From Pseudomonas sp. ZH-FAD (GTDB lineage Bacteria > Pseudomonadota > Gammaproteobacteria > Pseudomonadales > Pseudomonadaceae): 64,000 nt of DNA. Below are positions 18,317-27,647 of this stretch, piece by piece. The position numbers and the translations under genes were made by a program. Under the pieces are notes generated by a model. That model searched no databases. It was not told the DNA's origin and saw only the letters and a program-made list of their open reading frames with translations. Numbering within the stretch: the first letter of the stretch is position 1; the number at the start of each line of letters is the position of its first letter. Location of the stretch: NCBI RefSeq assembly GCF_002803095.1, contig NZ_PGLR01000029.1, forward strand, positions 1-64,000. The letters run 5' to 3'.

Positions 18317-19669
18317 GTGAGCAACCAACTCTTCGATGCCTACTTCACCGCGCCGGCCATGCGCGCGATCTTCTGCGACGCCGGCCGGGTGCAGGGCATG
18401 CTCGACTTCGAGGCCGCGCTGGCGCGGGCCGAGGCACATGCGGGGCTGATCCCCGCCGAGGCCGTGGCGCCCATCGAGGCCGCCTGTAAAGCTGAACTCT
18501 ACGATTACCCGGCGCTGGCCCAGGCCATCGCCACGGCGGGTAATTCCGCCATCCCTCTGGTCAAGGCACTGGGCAAACGCATCGCTGCGGCAAGCCCCGA
18601 GGCCGAACGCTATGTACACCTCGGCGCCACCAGCCAGGACGCCATGGACAGCGGCCTGGTGCTGCAGCTGCGCGGCGCCATCGAGCTGATCGAAAGCGAT
18701 CTCGCCACCCTGGGCGATGCCCTGGCGGCGCAGGCCGAGCGCCATGCCGACACGCCGCTGGCCGGACGCACCTGGCTGCAGCAGGCCACCCCGGTGACCC
18801 TGGGCATGAAGCTGGCCGGCGTGCTCGGCGCTATCACCCGCCATCGCCAGCGCTTGAACGAACTCAAGCCGCGCCTGCTGTGCCTGCAGTTCGGCGGCGC
18901 CTCGGGCAGCCTGGCGGCGCTTGGCGAGCAGGCCTGGCCGGTGGCCGAAGCGCTGGCCGCCGAGCTGCAGCTGCACCTGCCCGAGCAGCCCTGGCACACT
19001 CAGCGCGACCGCCTGGTGGAGTTCGCCAGCCTGCTCGGGCTGATCGCCGGCAGCCTGGGCAAGCTCGGCCGCGACCTCAGCCTGCTGATGCAGACCGAGG
19101 CCGGCGAGGTGTTCGAGCCTTCCGCGCCGGGCAAGGGCGGCTCGTCGACCATGCCGCACAAGCGCAACCCGGTTGGCGCCGCGGTGCTGATCGGCGCCGC
19201 TACCCGCGCGCCGGGCCTGGTGGCGACGATGCTGGCCGCCATGCCGCAGGAGCACGAGCGCAGCCTCGGCCTGTGGCACGCCGAGTGGGAAACCCTGCCG
19301 GAGCTGTGCTGCCTGGTCTCCGGTGCGCTGCAGCAGGCGCTGCTGGCGGTGCCGGGGCTGGAAGTGGACGCGGCGCGCATGCGCAGCAACCTCGAACTGA
19401 CCCAGGGCCTGGTGTTGGCCGAGGCGGTGAGCATCGCCCTGGCCCAGCGCATCGGCCGTGACGCCGCCCATCATCTGGTCGAGCAGTGCTGCCGCCAGGC
19501 GGTGCAGCAGGGCGTGCACCTGCGCGCGGTGCTCGGCGCCAATGCCGAGGTCAGCGCAGAGCTGTCCGCCGCCGAGCTCGAGCGCCTGCTCGATCCGGCC
19601 CATTACCTGGGACAGGCCCGCCGCTGGGTGCAGCGGGCCGTCGCCGAACACACGCAATTTTCGCGTTAG
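18317..19669 (+). CDS. pcaB: 3-carboxy-cis,cis-muconate cycloisomerase
   Basis: A 450-residue member of the fumarase/argininosuccinate lyase superfamily. The signature GGSSTMPHKRNP lies near residue 275 and HLGATSQDAMDS near 95. It lactonises 3-carboxymuconate on the protocatechuate branch. The start is GTG at 18317, after CAGGAGCG; it gives the usual PcaB N-terminus. It begins a pcaBDC run, 258 bases from pcaF, so either read-through or a separate promoter drives it. Confidence 0.94.
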   Translation: MSNQLFDAYFTAPAMRAIFCDAGRVQGMLDFEAALARAEAHAGLIPAEAVAPIEAACKAELYDYPALAQAIATAGNSAIPLVKALGKRIAAASPEAERYVHLGATSQDAMDSGLVLQLRGAIELIESDLATLGDALAAQAERHADTPLAGRTWLQQATPVTLGMKLAGVLGAITRHRQRLNELKPRLLCLQFGGASGSLAALGEQAWPVAEALAAELQLHLPEQPWHTQRDRLVEFASLLGLIAGSLGKLGRDLSLLMQTEAGEVFEPSAPGKGGSSTMPHKRNPVGAAVLIGAATRAPGLVATMLAAMPQEHERSLGLWHAEWETLPELCCLVSGALQQALLAVPGLEVDAARMRSNLELTQGLVLAEAVSIALAQRIGRDAAHHLVEQCCRQAVQQGVHLRAVLGANAEVSAELSAAELERLLDPAHYLGQARRWVQRAVAEHTQFSR

Positions 19670-19678
19670 GAGTTATCC

Positions 19679-20467
19679 ATGCCTGCCGTACGTCTCGCCG
19701 ATGGCGACCTCAACTACCTGCTCGAAGGCCCGGCCGGCGCGCCGGTGCTGGTGCTGTCCAACTCCCTCGGCACCGACCTGCACATGTGGGACGTGCAGAT
19801 GCCAGCGCTCACCCGTCATTTCCAGGTGCTGCGCTACGACACCCGCGGCCATGGCCAGTCGCTGGTGACTGAAGGGCCCTACAGCATCGAGCAACTGGGC
19901 CGCGACGTGCTGGCCCTGCTCGACGCCCTGGATATCGCCAAGGCGCATTTCTGTGGGTTGTCCATGGGCGGCCTGATCGGCCAGTGGCTGGCGCTCAACG
20001 CGCCCGAGCGCATCGCACGCCTGGTGCTGTGCAACACCGCCGCCAAGATCGGCGCGCCGGAGGTGTGGAACCCGCGTATTGAAGTCGTGCTGGCCGGCGG
20101 CGCGCAGGCCATGCGTGACCTGCGCGATGCCTCGATTTCACGCTGGTTCACCGCCGGTTTCGCCGCCGCGCAGCCGCAGCAGGTCGAGCCCATCGTCGGC
20201 ATGCTGGCGCAGACTTCGCCCGAAGGTTACGCCGCCAACTGTGCAGCGGTGCGCGATGCCGATTTTCGCGAGCAGCTTGCGGATATCCAGTCGCCAACGC
20301 TGATCGTCTGCGGCAGCCTCGATCCGGTGACCACCGTCGAGCACGGCCGCTTCATGCAGCAGCGGATCGAGGGCGCGAAGCTGGTGGAGTTCCACGCCGC
20401 GCACCTGTCCAACGTCGAGGCCGGCGTGGCCTTTACCCAGGCGCTGCTGGATTTCCTGAACCAGTGA
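19679..20467 (+). CDS. pcaD: 3-oxoadipate enol-lactonase
   Basis: A 262-residue alpha/beta hydrolase. The nucleophile S95 is in GLSMGG, the acid is in LDPVTTVEHG, and the His is near the C-terminus (AAHLSNVE). It hydrolyses 3-oxoadipate enol-lactone, where the catechol and protocatechuate branches meet, so it also serves the cat pathway in this window. The ATG follows TTAGGAGTTATCC, which includes the pcaB stop. Confidence 0.94.
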   Translation: MPAVRLADGDLNYLLEGPAGAPVLVLSNSLGTDLHMWDVQMPALTRHFQVLRYDTRGHGQSLVTEGPYSIEQLGRDVLALLDALDIAKAHFCGLSMGGLIGQWLALNAPERIARLVLCNTAAKIGAPEVWNPRIEVVLAGGAQAMRDLRDASISRWFTAGFAAAQPQQVEPIVGMLAQTSPEGYAANCAAVRDADFREQLADIQSPTLIVCGSLDPVTTVEHGRFMQQRIEGAKLVEFHAAHLSNVEAGVAFTQALLDFLNQ

Positions 20468-20470
20468 AAC

Positions 20471-20495
20471 CATCGGTGCGCACGGCGCACCGATG
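20471..20495. repeat. Short palindrome between pcaD and pcaC
   Basis: CATCGGTGCG and CGCACCGATG are inverted arms around CACGG. It resembles the core of the GTAGGGTGCGC repeat family. Confidence 0.5.
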
Positions 20496-20513
20496 CTTAC
20501 CCGGAGTGATGCA

Positions 20514-20909
20514 ATGGACGAAAAACAACGCTACGAAGCCGGCATGCAGGTACGCCGCGCGGTGCTCGGCGACGCCCATGTCGACCGCAGCCTGGAGAAA
20601 CTCACGCCGTTCAACAGTGAGTTCCAGGAGATGATCACCCGTCACGCCTGGGGTGATATCTGGACGCGTCCCGGCCTGCCGCGTCATACCCGCAGCCTGA
20701 TTACCATCGCCATGCTGATCGGCATGAACCGCGAGGGCGAACTGAAACTGCACCTGCGCGCGGCGAAGAACAATGGTGTTACCCGCGACGAGATCAAGGA
20801 AGTGCTCATGCAGAGCGCCATCTACTGCGGCATCCCGGCGGCCAACGCCACCTTCCACCTGGCCGAGGAAGTCTGGGACGAATTGGGCGTGGAATCGCTG
20901 AAAGACTGA
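20514..20909 (+). CDS. pcaC: 4-carboxymuconolactone decarboxylase
   Basis: A 131-residue all-helical carboxymuconolactone decarboxylase of the expected length, with the WGDIWTRPGLPRHTRSLITIAML and HLRAAKNNG segments of the family. It decarboxylates 4-carboxymuconolactone to the enol-lactone. The ATG at 20514 follows CCGGAGTGATGCA; a frame beginning further up at 20493 would start in the repeat. A good terminator follows. Confidence 0.95.
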   Translation: MDEKQRYEAGMQVRRAVLGDAHVDRSLEKLTPFNSEFQEMITRHAWGDIWTRPGLPRHTRSLITIAMLIGMNREGELKLHLRAAKNNGVTRDEIKEVLMQSAIYCGIPAANATFHLAEEVWDELGVESLKD

Positions 20910-20925
20910 TTCGTACGAGCGATAC

Positions 20926-20963
20926 AGCGCTGCCCGGACCACGCATCCGGGCGGCGCTTTTTT
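20926..20963 (+). terminator. Intrinsic terminator after pcaC
   Basis: AGCGCTGCCCGGA (20926-20938) pairs with TCCGGGCGGCGCT (20946-20958) and is followed by six further T residues. It ends the pca run and faces the convergent flavoprotein gene. Confidence 0.85.
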
Positions 20964-20990
20964 ATGCCTGCCATCCATGGCTGGCCCATA

Positions 20991-22685
20991 TCAGACCGCA
21001 GCCGCGTGACGTCCAGCGATATAGCCAAAGGTCAGCGCCGGACCAATGTTGATGCCACCCGAGGGGTAGTGCCCGCCCAGTGGGCTGGCCATGTCCGTAC
21101 CGGCGGCATACAGGCCGGGGATAGGCTGGCCGACACCATCAAGTACGCGCGCATGGCCATCGGTGCGTAGCCCGGCGAAGGTGCCGAAGCAGCCCGGTTG
21201 TACTTTCACGGCATAGAAGGGGCCATGCTCGATGGGCGCTACGCAGGGGTTCGGGCCGTTGTGCTGGGCATCGCCGCTGCGACGGTTGAACGCTGTGCTG
21301 CCACGGCCGAACAGCGGGTCTTCGCCACGGCGTGCATGCTGGTTGAACTCGTCGACGGTGGCAACGAGCCCGAACGGGTCGATGCCGCAGGCCTGCGCCA
21401 GTGCTTCGAGGCTGTGGCCGCGCTTGAGGTAACCGTTGCGGATATGTGGCCACAGCGGCACCGGCGCCGGGCGAGCGAAGCCGAGGCCGTAGCGGCGCTG
21501 AAAGCGGTGGTCGCAGATCAGCCAGGAGCAGGCTTGCTGATCCTCGGGAACGGCCTTGAGCATGGCGTCGACATAGTCGTAGTAACCACCTGCTTCGTTG
21601 ACGAAGCGCTTGCCGTTTTGCAGCACGCCGATGATGCCGGGCTTGCCGCGGTCGATGATGTGCGGGAAGTGGCCGACGCTGCCGTCGGCGTAGGGCACCT
21701 TCGAAACCGGCGCCCAGGCCACCGGCGAGCGCAGGTCATCGGCCACGTGGCCGCCGGCGGACTCGCCCAGGCGCAGACCGTCGCCGGAGCAACTGGCAGG
21801 CGGCAGGGCGAGGTTGTCGTGGCCGCTGGCATCGCGCGGGAACATTGCTTTACGCCGCTCGGGATCGTTGGGAAAACCGCCAGCAGCCAGTACCACCGCT
21901 TTGGCGCGGATAGTAGTTTCTTCACCAGCGTGCAGCACCACGGCACCGCATACGTTGTCGTCTTCGATGATCAGGCGCTGCGCGGGCGTGGACACCATCA
22001 TCTGCACGCCCAGGTCCTGCGCCGAGCGCGCCAGGCGGGCGACCAGCGCCACGCCGTTGACCAGGTGCATGGCACGTCCGTAGCGGGCCAGGTGATACAG
22101 GTGGGTGGTGAAACGGCGGATCACGTGCAGCAGCGCCCTGGGTGAACGGGTCATGTTGAGGAAGGCAGCGAGATCGGCGCCGGCCATGATCGGCATGCCC
22201 ATGAAGGAGGTCTCGCGCATGGTCTTGCGCAGACGTGGCAGCAGGTCGAGCACCTCGCGGCCATCGTAGGGCGCGGCGATGACCTGATGGCCGCCGCTGG
22301 CGGCGCCGGGCGTGTCACCGTGCATGTCGGGGATGCCATTGCCGTCGACGAACTGCAGGGCAGTGTGCTGCTCGAAGAACGCCACCATATCGGGGCAATT
22401 CTGCAGAAAGGCGTCCACCAGTTCGGGACGGTAATGCTCGCCGAGTTCATTACGTAGGTAAGTGCGCGGCTGCTCGATATCCTCGACGATGCCCGCGCGC
22501 TGGGCCAGGGGGTTGCGCGGCGCCCACAGCCAGCCGCCGGACCAGGCGGTCGCGCCGCCCAGCACGGCGTCCTTCTCCACCAGGATCACCCGTTTGCCCA
22601 GGTGCGCGGCGCTGACGGCAGCCGCCAGCCCGGCCGCGCCGGAGCCGACCACCAGCAGGTCGCAGTCGAGTGGGGCGTTGGCCAT
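20991..22685 (-). CDS. KstD-like FAD-dependent dehydrogenase (candidate ring desaturase)
   Basis: A 564-residue FAD-binding-2 protein. The N-terminal dinucleotide motif is VVGSGAAGLAAA, followed by GGATAWSGGWLW; the C-terminal segment HYPSGGINIGPALTFGYIAG keeps the Tyr-x-x-Gly-type active-site region of 3-ketosteroid-delta1-dehydrogenases. Such enzymes desaturate beside a ring ketone. The pobA and pca neighbours suggest a cyclohexanone-carboxylate or similar alicyclic substrate rather than a steroid; this is inference. The start at 22685 has a GGAGAT site; a further ATG at 22700 is less likely. It is the last gene of the leftward group. Confidence 0.75.
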   Translation of the reverse strand: MANAPLDCDLLVVGSGAAGLAAAVSAAHLGKRVILVEKDAVLGGATAWSGGWLWAPRNPLAQRAGIVEDIEQPRTYLRNELGEHYRPELVDAFLQNCPDMVAFFEQHTALQFVDGNGIPDMHGDTPGAASGGHQVIAAPYDGREVLDLLPRLRKTMRETSFMGMPIMAGADLAAFLNMTRSPRALLHVIRRFTTHLYHLARYGRAMHLVNGVALVARLARSAQDLGVQMMVSTPAQRLIIEDDNVCGAVVLHAGEETTIRAKAVVLAAGGFPNDPERRKAMFPRDASGHDNLALPPASCSGDGLRLGESAGGHVADDLRSPVAWAPVSKVPYADGSVGHFPHIIDRGKPGIIGVLQNGKRFVNEAGGYYDYVDAMLKAVPEDQQACSWLICDHRFQRRYGLGFARPAPVPLWPHIRNGYLKRGHSLEALAQACGIDPFGLVATVDEFNQHARRGEDPLFGRGSTAFNRRSGDAQHNGPNPCVAPIEHGPFYAVKVQPGCFGTFAGLRTDGHARVLDGVGQPIPGLYAAGTDMASPLGGHYPSGGINIGPALTFGYIAGRHAAAV

Positions 22686-22842
22686 GGCAGATCTCCGCAT
22701 TTGTTATTTATTGGAACTTGGTTCCGGATTTTATGTTGGGGCTGCCGAGGCGCCAAGCACTGTCGGATGATTCGCCGGGGAAGTCGTGCGGTTAGCGGTC
22801 AATCATTGTCGGTGCGGATGCAATCCGGGAAAGGGTAGCGAT

Positions 22843-22868
22843 GGTGGACAAGCTGCGCGTTGTCCACC
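22843..22868. repeat. Hairpin of the GTGGACAA...TTGTCCAC repeat type
   Basis: GGTGGACAA (22843-22851) and TTGTCCACC (22860-22868) form a perfect 9-base stem with an 8-base loop. It lies in the gap between the chemoreceptor end and the flavoprotein start, and may end the chemoreceptor transcript. Confidence 0.6.
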
Positions 22869-22897
22869 TTACGGCCGTCAAGGCCGGTTCCTCGGCC

Positions 22898-24832
22898 TCA
22901 GGTACGAAAGCGGCCGATGCGCAGCTGCAATTCACCGCCCAGCCTGGCCAGCTCGGCGCTCGATAGCGCGGTCTGCTCGGTGGCGCTGGCGCTTTGCTCG
23001 CCGATGCCGCGTACGTTGTCCAGGCTGCGGTTGATCTCCAGAGCCACCGCACTCTGCTGTTCGGCGGCACTGGCGATCTGCTGGTTCATCTGCTCGATCA
23101 GAGCGACCGCCTGATTGATGCGCGTCAGGCTCTGGCCTGCCAGCTTGACGCTGCTCATCGCGTCCTGGCTCAGCGTCTGGCTGGCCTGGGTTTGGGCGAC
23201 GGCGGTCTGTACGCGGCTTTGCAGGCTGGTGATCAGCGCCTCGATCTCGCGGGTGGAGTCCTGAGTGCGGCGCGCCAGCGCGCGCACTTCATCGGCGACA
23301 ACCGCGAAACCGCGGCCTTGTTCACCGGCGCGTGCGGCCTCGATGGCGGCGTTGAGCGCGAGCAGGTTGGTCTGCTCGGCGACTGCCTTGATCACATCCA
23401 GCACAGTGCCGATGCGTTGGCTCTCGCCTTGCACCAGGCCAACGGTCTGCCCGGTATGCGCCACCTCGCTGGCCAGGCGCTCGATCTGCTCGACTACCTG
23501 GTGCACCTGGCGGTCGCCATCACGGGCCTGCAATTCCGCCTGTTGCGCGGCCTGCGATGCCTGCTCGGCATCACCGGCCACCTGCTGCACGCTGGTGACC
23601 ATCTGTTGCATGGCGCAGGCCGTCTGGCTGGACTCTTCGCTCTGCTCGCGCACACCCGCGCGGGTCTGTTCGCTGACTGCCGAGAGTTGCTCTGCTGCTG
23701 CGGCAATCTGTGTCGCGCTGCCACTGATCTGCTCGATCAATTCGCGCAGGTGGTCGCGCATGGTTTGCAGTGCGCCCAGAAGCTGGCCGACCTCATCACG
23801 GCGCACGGCGATACGACTGCCACTGAGATTACCGGCCGCGACCTGCTGGGCCAGCAACAGGCAGTGTTGCAGCGGCCCGACGATCAGGTGGCGAATCAGC
23901 CAGCTGGCGAGCAGAGCCAGTAGCAGCGCTGCAGTGGTGAGCAGGGCAAGGGTTTGCAGGGAGGTACGGTTGCCCGCTTGCATGGTACGTTGCTGGTGCT
24001 GCTGCAGATCGCTGCCTTGCTGCAGCATGCCTTGCGCCAGATCGGCCAATTGGCTGCGATTGCGCTGCTCGGCCTCGCGGCTGTGGCGATAGTGCTCGAA
24101 GGATTCGCGATAGCTGTCGAGTGCGTGCAGGGCCTCGTCCAGGGAGGCCTGCTGCAGGGCCGCGAGTTGCGTGCGCAGTTGCTGCGCCGCTTCGGTCATG
24201 CTGGCGAAGCGCATTTGCCAGAGATCGATATCGGCGCTGTCGCCGCTGCGGATGAACTGGCTTTCCGCCAGGCGCAGCTGCAGCAGCGTGTGGCTCAGGC
24301 GCGCCGCCGCTTCGGCCTGGTCGACGCTGCTCTGCGTGCCCGTTTCGCCATCGAACAAACGATCGCGAATCAGGTTGAAGAGGTCCTGGGTGATCATTTC
24401 GAACTGGATCAGCGCTTCGTCGGCGCGTATCGCCATTCCGGTCTGCGCCGTGCTTGCCTGAGACTGCGTCGCGCGCAGTTGGGTGAATTGCTGCAGATAG
24501 GCGTCGTTGCCGTGCAGCAACAGCTGTAGTTGCTCGGCGTCGGTGGGCAAGTCAGCCAACTGTGCGGCGATGCGCGCATGTTGCTCGGTGATGGCTGCTT
24601 CATGGCCAGCCAGCGGCGCCAGCAGGTAATCCTTCTCCTGCAAGCGCAGTTGCAGGATCTGTTGCTTGAGGTCTGCCACCTGCAGCGACTGAGCGGCATG
24701 CCCGAGAATCTCGCTGGCGGTGCGCCAGCCACCCAGGGCGACTGCCAGGGTCAGCAACATGACCAGTGAGAAGCCCAGCAGGAGTTTGTGCCCGACCTTG
24801 AGGTCGGCGCTACGTTCGATGATCCAGCGCAT
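22898..24832 (-). CDS. Methyl-accepting chemotaxis protein, probable HBM-type sensor
   Basis: A 644-residue chemoreceptor. A first membrane helix (about 14-35) precedes an all-helical periplasmic domain of about 250 residues containing RLQEKDYLLAPL, then a second helix near 290-315, HAMP and the signalling hairpin with EQTNLLALNAAIEAARAGEQ. The size and the repeated helical pattern fit the helical bimodular (HBM) domain of McpS/McpQ, which bind organic acids. P. putida PcaY, the aromatic and quinate receptor, has a smaller sensor domain. Its place among pob, TRAP and porin genes suggests attraction to the same substrate. Ligand unknown. Confidence 0.85.
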   Translation of the reverse strand: MRWIIERSADLKVGHKLLLGFSLVMLLTLAVALGGWRTASEILGHAAQSLQVADLKQQILQLRLQEKDYLLAPLAGHEAAITEQHARIAAQLADLPTDAEQLQLLLHGNDAYLQQFTQLRATQSQASTAQTGMAIRADEALIQFEMITQDLFNLIRDRLFDGETGTQSSVDQAEAAARLSHTLLQLRLAESQFIRSGDSADIDLWQMRFASMTEAAQQLRTQLAALQQASLDEALHALDSYRESFEHYRHSREAEQRNRSQLADLAQGMLQQGSDLQQHQQRTMQAGNRTSLQTLALLTTAALLLALLASWLIRHLIVGPLQHCLLLAQQVAAGNLSGSRIAVRRDEVGQLLGALQTMRDHLRELIEQISGSATQIAAAAEQLSAVSEQTRAGVREQSEESSQTACAMQQMVTSVQQVAGDAEQASQAAQQAELQARDGDRQVHQVVEQIERLASEVAHTGQTVGLVQGESQRIGTVLDVIKAVAEQTNLLALNAAIEAARAGEQGRGFAVVADEVRALARRTQDSTREIEALITSLQSRVQTAVAQTQASQTLSQDAMSSVKLAGQSLTRINQAVALIEQMNQQIASAAEQQSAVALEINRSLDNVRGIGEQSASATEQTALSSAELARLGGELQLRIGRFRT

Positions 24833-24861
24833 GGGGGTACTTCCTCGAACAGTTGCACATC

Positions 24862-24889
24862 AAAAAAAAGCCCGTCACGAGGACGGGCT
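24862..24889 (-). terminator. Intrinsic terminator after the OprD-family porin
   Basis: Read on the minus strand, AGCCCGTCC, a short loop and GACGGGCT are followed by eight T residues. It ends the leftward porin transcript just before the chemoreceptor. Confidence 0.85.
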
Positions 24890-24939
24890 GAACGTGCCGT
24901 AACACTAGGAGTCACTTGTGCAGCGATGTCGCGTGATGC

Positions 24940-26199
24940 TTACAGAATCGACAGCGGGTAGTTGATGATCAGGCGGTTCTCGTGCAGATCCTGGCCCACG
25001 TCACGGCGCACATCGGAGTTACGCCAGCGGATGCTCAGGTTCTTCAGCGTGCCTTCCTGAATGGTGTAGGCCAGCTCGGACTCGCGGCCCCACTCTTCGG
25101 CGTTGTCACGGTTGGCGGTCTTAATGTTGTCGCCGCTGACGTAACGGTTCATCAGGGTCAGACCGGGGATGCCGAGGCCGGCGAAGTTGTAGTCATGGCG
25201 GATCTGCCAGGAACGTTCTTCCGGGTTGTCGTAGCTGTTGGTGAAGCCGTCGTTGACCAGGGTGCCGCCGCTGGTGCCATCGATACGCATGAACTTGGTA
25301 TCACCGCTGAGCTTTTGGTAGGCAACCATGAAGCTGTTGTTGCCGGTCTTGGCAGTGAGCGCGCCCTGATAGACCTTGTTGTCCAGGTTGCCGGCCTTGG
25401 CCGCGCCTTCTTCCTTGCCGGTGACGTAGCCGAGATTGGCGCCGAGTACCCAGTCACCGACCGGTTGGCTGTGGGTCAACTGCACGTAGCTCTGCTGGTA
25501 GACGTCTTCCAGGCGTGCGTGCCAGACGCCGACCATGGTGTTGTTGCCGTTGAAGCGGTACTCACCGCCGCCGAAGTTGAAGTCGTCGCCCTTCACGCCA
25601 CCGAACGACATGTCTTCACGGCTGGCATCGTTGCGCTGGCTGTTCTTCCAGAACTGGCCGCCGTACAGGGTCAGACCGTCGATCTCGTTGGAAGTCAGTT
25701 GTGCACCCTGGAAGGTTTGTGGCAGCGAACGGCCGTCGTCAGCACGCAGGATCGGCAGCACGGCGAACCACTCGCCGACTTTCAGTTCGGTCTTGGACAG
25801 CTTGGCCTTGGCCGCCACGGCGGTGCGGCCGAACTGGTCGGCGGCCTGGCCGTCGTCGTGGATCGGCATCAGTTGGGTGTTGGCGGCGCCGCGGTTGCCG
25901 TCCAGCTTGATGCTGTACAGGCCGAGCACATCGAGGCCAAAGCCGACGGTGCCTTCGGTGAAACCGGAGCGGGCATCGAGGATGAAGTTCTGCGTCCAGC
26001 CTTCGGCCTGGCCCTGGCGCTCGCCACGGATCACGGGGTCGGTGCCGTTCAGGTAGTTGCGGTTGAAGTAATAGTTGCGCAGGCCGAGGGTGACCTTGGC
26101 GTCTTCGACGAAACCGGCGGCCTGAACGCCGACCGAGAGGCTGGAGGCCATGACTGCAACGGCGATTGCGCTGGGAGCGAGGTACAGAGCTTTTTTCAT
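24940..26199 (-). CDS. OprD-family (Occ) substrate-specific porin
   Basis: A 419-residue OprD-family porin with a signal peptide ending SVGVQA-AGFVEDA and the family strand VTLGLRNYYFNRNY. The start at 26199 is preceded by AAGGAAACGATAACA; an ATG seven codons upstream lies across that ribosome site and is rejected. It lies downstream of the TRAP genes, so it probably supplies their substrate at the outer membrane. The 125-base gap to the TRAP permease leaves room for its own promoter. It is not close enough to call a particular Opd protein. Confidence 0.87.
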   Translation of the reverse strand: MKKALYLAPSAIAVAVMASSLSVGVQAAGFVEDAKVTLGLRNYYFNRNYLNGTDPVIRGERQGQAEGWTQNFILDARSGFTEGTVGFGLDVLGLYSIKLDGNRGAANTQLMPIHDDGQAADQFGRTAVAAKAKLSKTELKVGEWFAVLPILRADDGRSLPQTFQGAQLTSNEIDGLTLYGGQFWKNSQRNDASREDMSFGGVKGDDFNFGGGEYRFNGNNTMVGVWHARLEDVYQQSYVQLTHSQPVGDWVLGANLGYVTGKEEGAAKAGNLDNKVYQGALTAKTGNNSFMVAYQKLSGDTKFMRIDGTSGGTLVNDGFTNSYDNPEERSWQIRHDYNFAGLGIPGLTLMNRYVSGDNIKTANRDNAEEWGRESELAYTIQEGTLKNLSIRWRNSDVRRDVGQDLHENRLIINYPLSIL

Positions 26200-26324
26200 T
26201 GTTATCGTTTCCTTTTTCAAGGTTGAAAGCTCCCCTCCGCAGCGGCGGATACGCTTCTACATCGGGGAGAGTGGTGGCAGTTATTCGGGGTTCAGCGGTG
26301 TTCGTCTGAATGCATCGCGAGTCC

Positions 26325-27647
26325 TCAGGTCAGCCAGCGCACCAGGCACAGGGTGATCGATGGGAAGAGCACGAGGATGACCACGCGCACGATGTCCGAG
26401 ATCAGGAACGGCACGATGCCTCTGAAGGCTTCACTCATGGGGATATCACGTGCCATGCCGGCAATCACGTACACGTTCATGCCCAGTGGCGGGGTGACCA
26501 TGCCGATCTCCACCACCATCAAGGCCAGGATGCCGAACCAGATGGCCTTCTCGGTCTGGTCCAGACCATAGAAGTCCAGCCCCATGATCACCGGGAAGAA
26601 GATCGGGATGGTCAGCAGGATCATCGACATGGTGTCCATCACGCAGCCGAGGATCAGGTACAGGACGAGGATGCCGGCCAGTACCAGGAACGGCGGCAGA
26701 CCTGCGCCGCTGATGGTTTCGGCGATGAAGTTGGGCAATTGCGAGATGGCCAGGAAGGCGTTCATCACATCGGCGCCGAGCAGGATCATGAAGATCATGG
26801 CCGTGGTCACGCCGGTGCCCAGCAGCACCTCCTTGAGTTCGGCCAGACGCATCTTGCCCAGGGTGAAGGCGAAGAAACCCGTGCCCACGGTGCCGATGGC
26901 TGCGGCCTCGGTCGGGGTGAACCAGCCGCCGTAGATACCCCCGAGCACCACCAGGAAAATCAGCAGTACCGGCCACACACCCTGCTGCGCCTGCAGTCGC
27001 TGTTTCCAGCTCGAACGCTCCTGCGCTGGCCCGGAGTCCGGGAACAGGCGCACATAGATGGCGATGGCGATCATGTAGCCGATGACGGCGAGAATGCCCG
27101 GCACGAAGGCGGCCATGAACAGCGTGGAGATGTTCTGTTGGGCGAGGATGGCGTAGATCACCAGCACCACCGAGGGCGGGATGAGAATGCCCAGGGTGCC
27201 GCCGGCCGCCAGGCAACCGACTGCCAGCGAGTTGGAGTACTTGTAGCGACGCAGCTCCGGCAGGGCCACCTGACCCATGGTCGCAGCGGTCGCCACCGAT
27301 GAGCCACAGACCGCGCCGAAGGCTGCGCAGGAGCCGATGGCGGAGATCGCCAGGCCACCGCGCCAGTGCCCGACCATGGCGGCCGCGGCACGGAACAGGC
27401 CGGTAGCCAGGCCGCCACGCGAGGCGAACTGCCCCATCAGCAGAAACAGCGGGATCACCGACAGGTCGTACACGGTGTAGCGGGCGTAGGCCACTGTCTT
27501 CAGATAGTTGAGCAATGGGTCCCAGCCGCTGATCGAGACGTAGCCGCCAATACCGGTCAGCAGCATGGCGATGGCGATCGGAATACGGATGGCCAGCAGA
27601 ACCAGGAGGAAGGCGAGGAATAGTCCGCCCAATGCGACGCTGCTCAT
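26325..27647 (-). CDS. TRAP transporter large permease (DctM type)
   Basis: A 440-residue permease with about 12 membrane segments and TRAP motifs (GLATGLFRAAAAMVGHWRGGLA, FGAVCGSSVATAATMG, GTLGILIPPSVVLVIYA). It drives solute import with a sodium or proton gradient together with the small permease and the binding protein. The start at 27647 overlaps the end of the small permease gene by four bases (ATGA); longer frames run into that gene. Confidence 0.93.
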   Translation of the reverse strand: MSSVALGGLFLAFLLVLLAIRIPIAIAMLLTGIGGYVSISGWDPLLNYLKTVAYARYTVYDLSVIPLFLLMGQFASRGGLATGLFRAAAAMVGHWRGGLAISAIGSCAAFGAVCGSSVATAATMGQVALPELRRYKYSNSLAVGCLAAGGTLGILIPPSVVLVIYAILAQQNISTLFMAAFVPGILAVIGYMIAIAIYVRLFPDSGPAQERSSWKQRLQAQQGVWPVLLIFLVVLGGIYGGWFTPTEAAAIGTVGTGFFAFTLGKMRLAELKEVLLGTGVTTAMIFMILLGADVMNAFLAISQLPNFIAETISGAGLPPFLVLAGILVLYLILGCVMDTMSMILLTIPIFFPVIMGLDFYGLDQTEKAIWFGILALMVVEIGMVTPPLGMNVYVIAGMARDIPMSEAFRGIVPFLISDIVRVVILVLFPSITLCLVRWLT

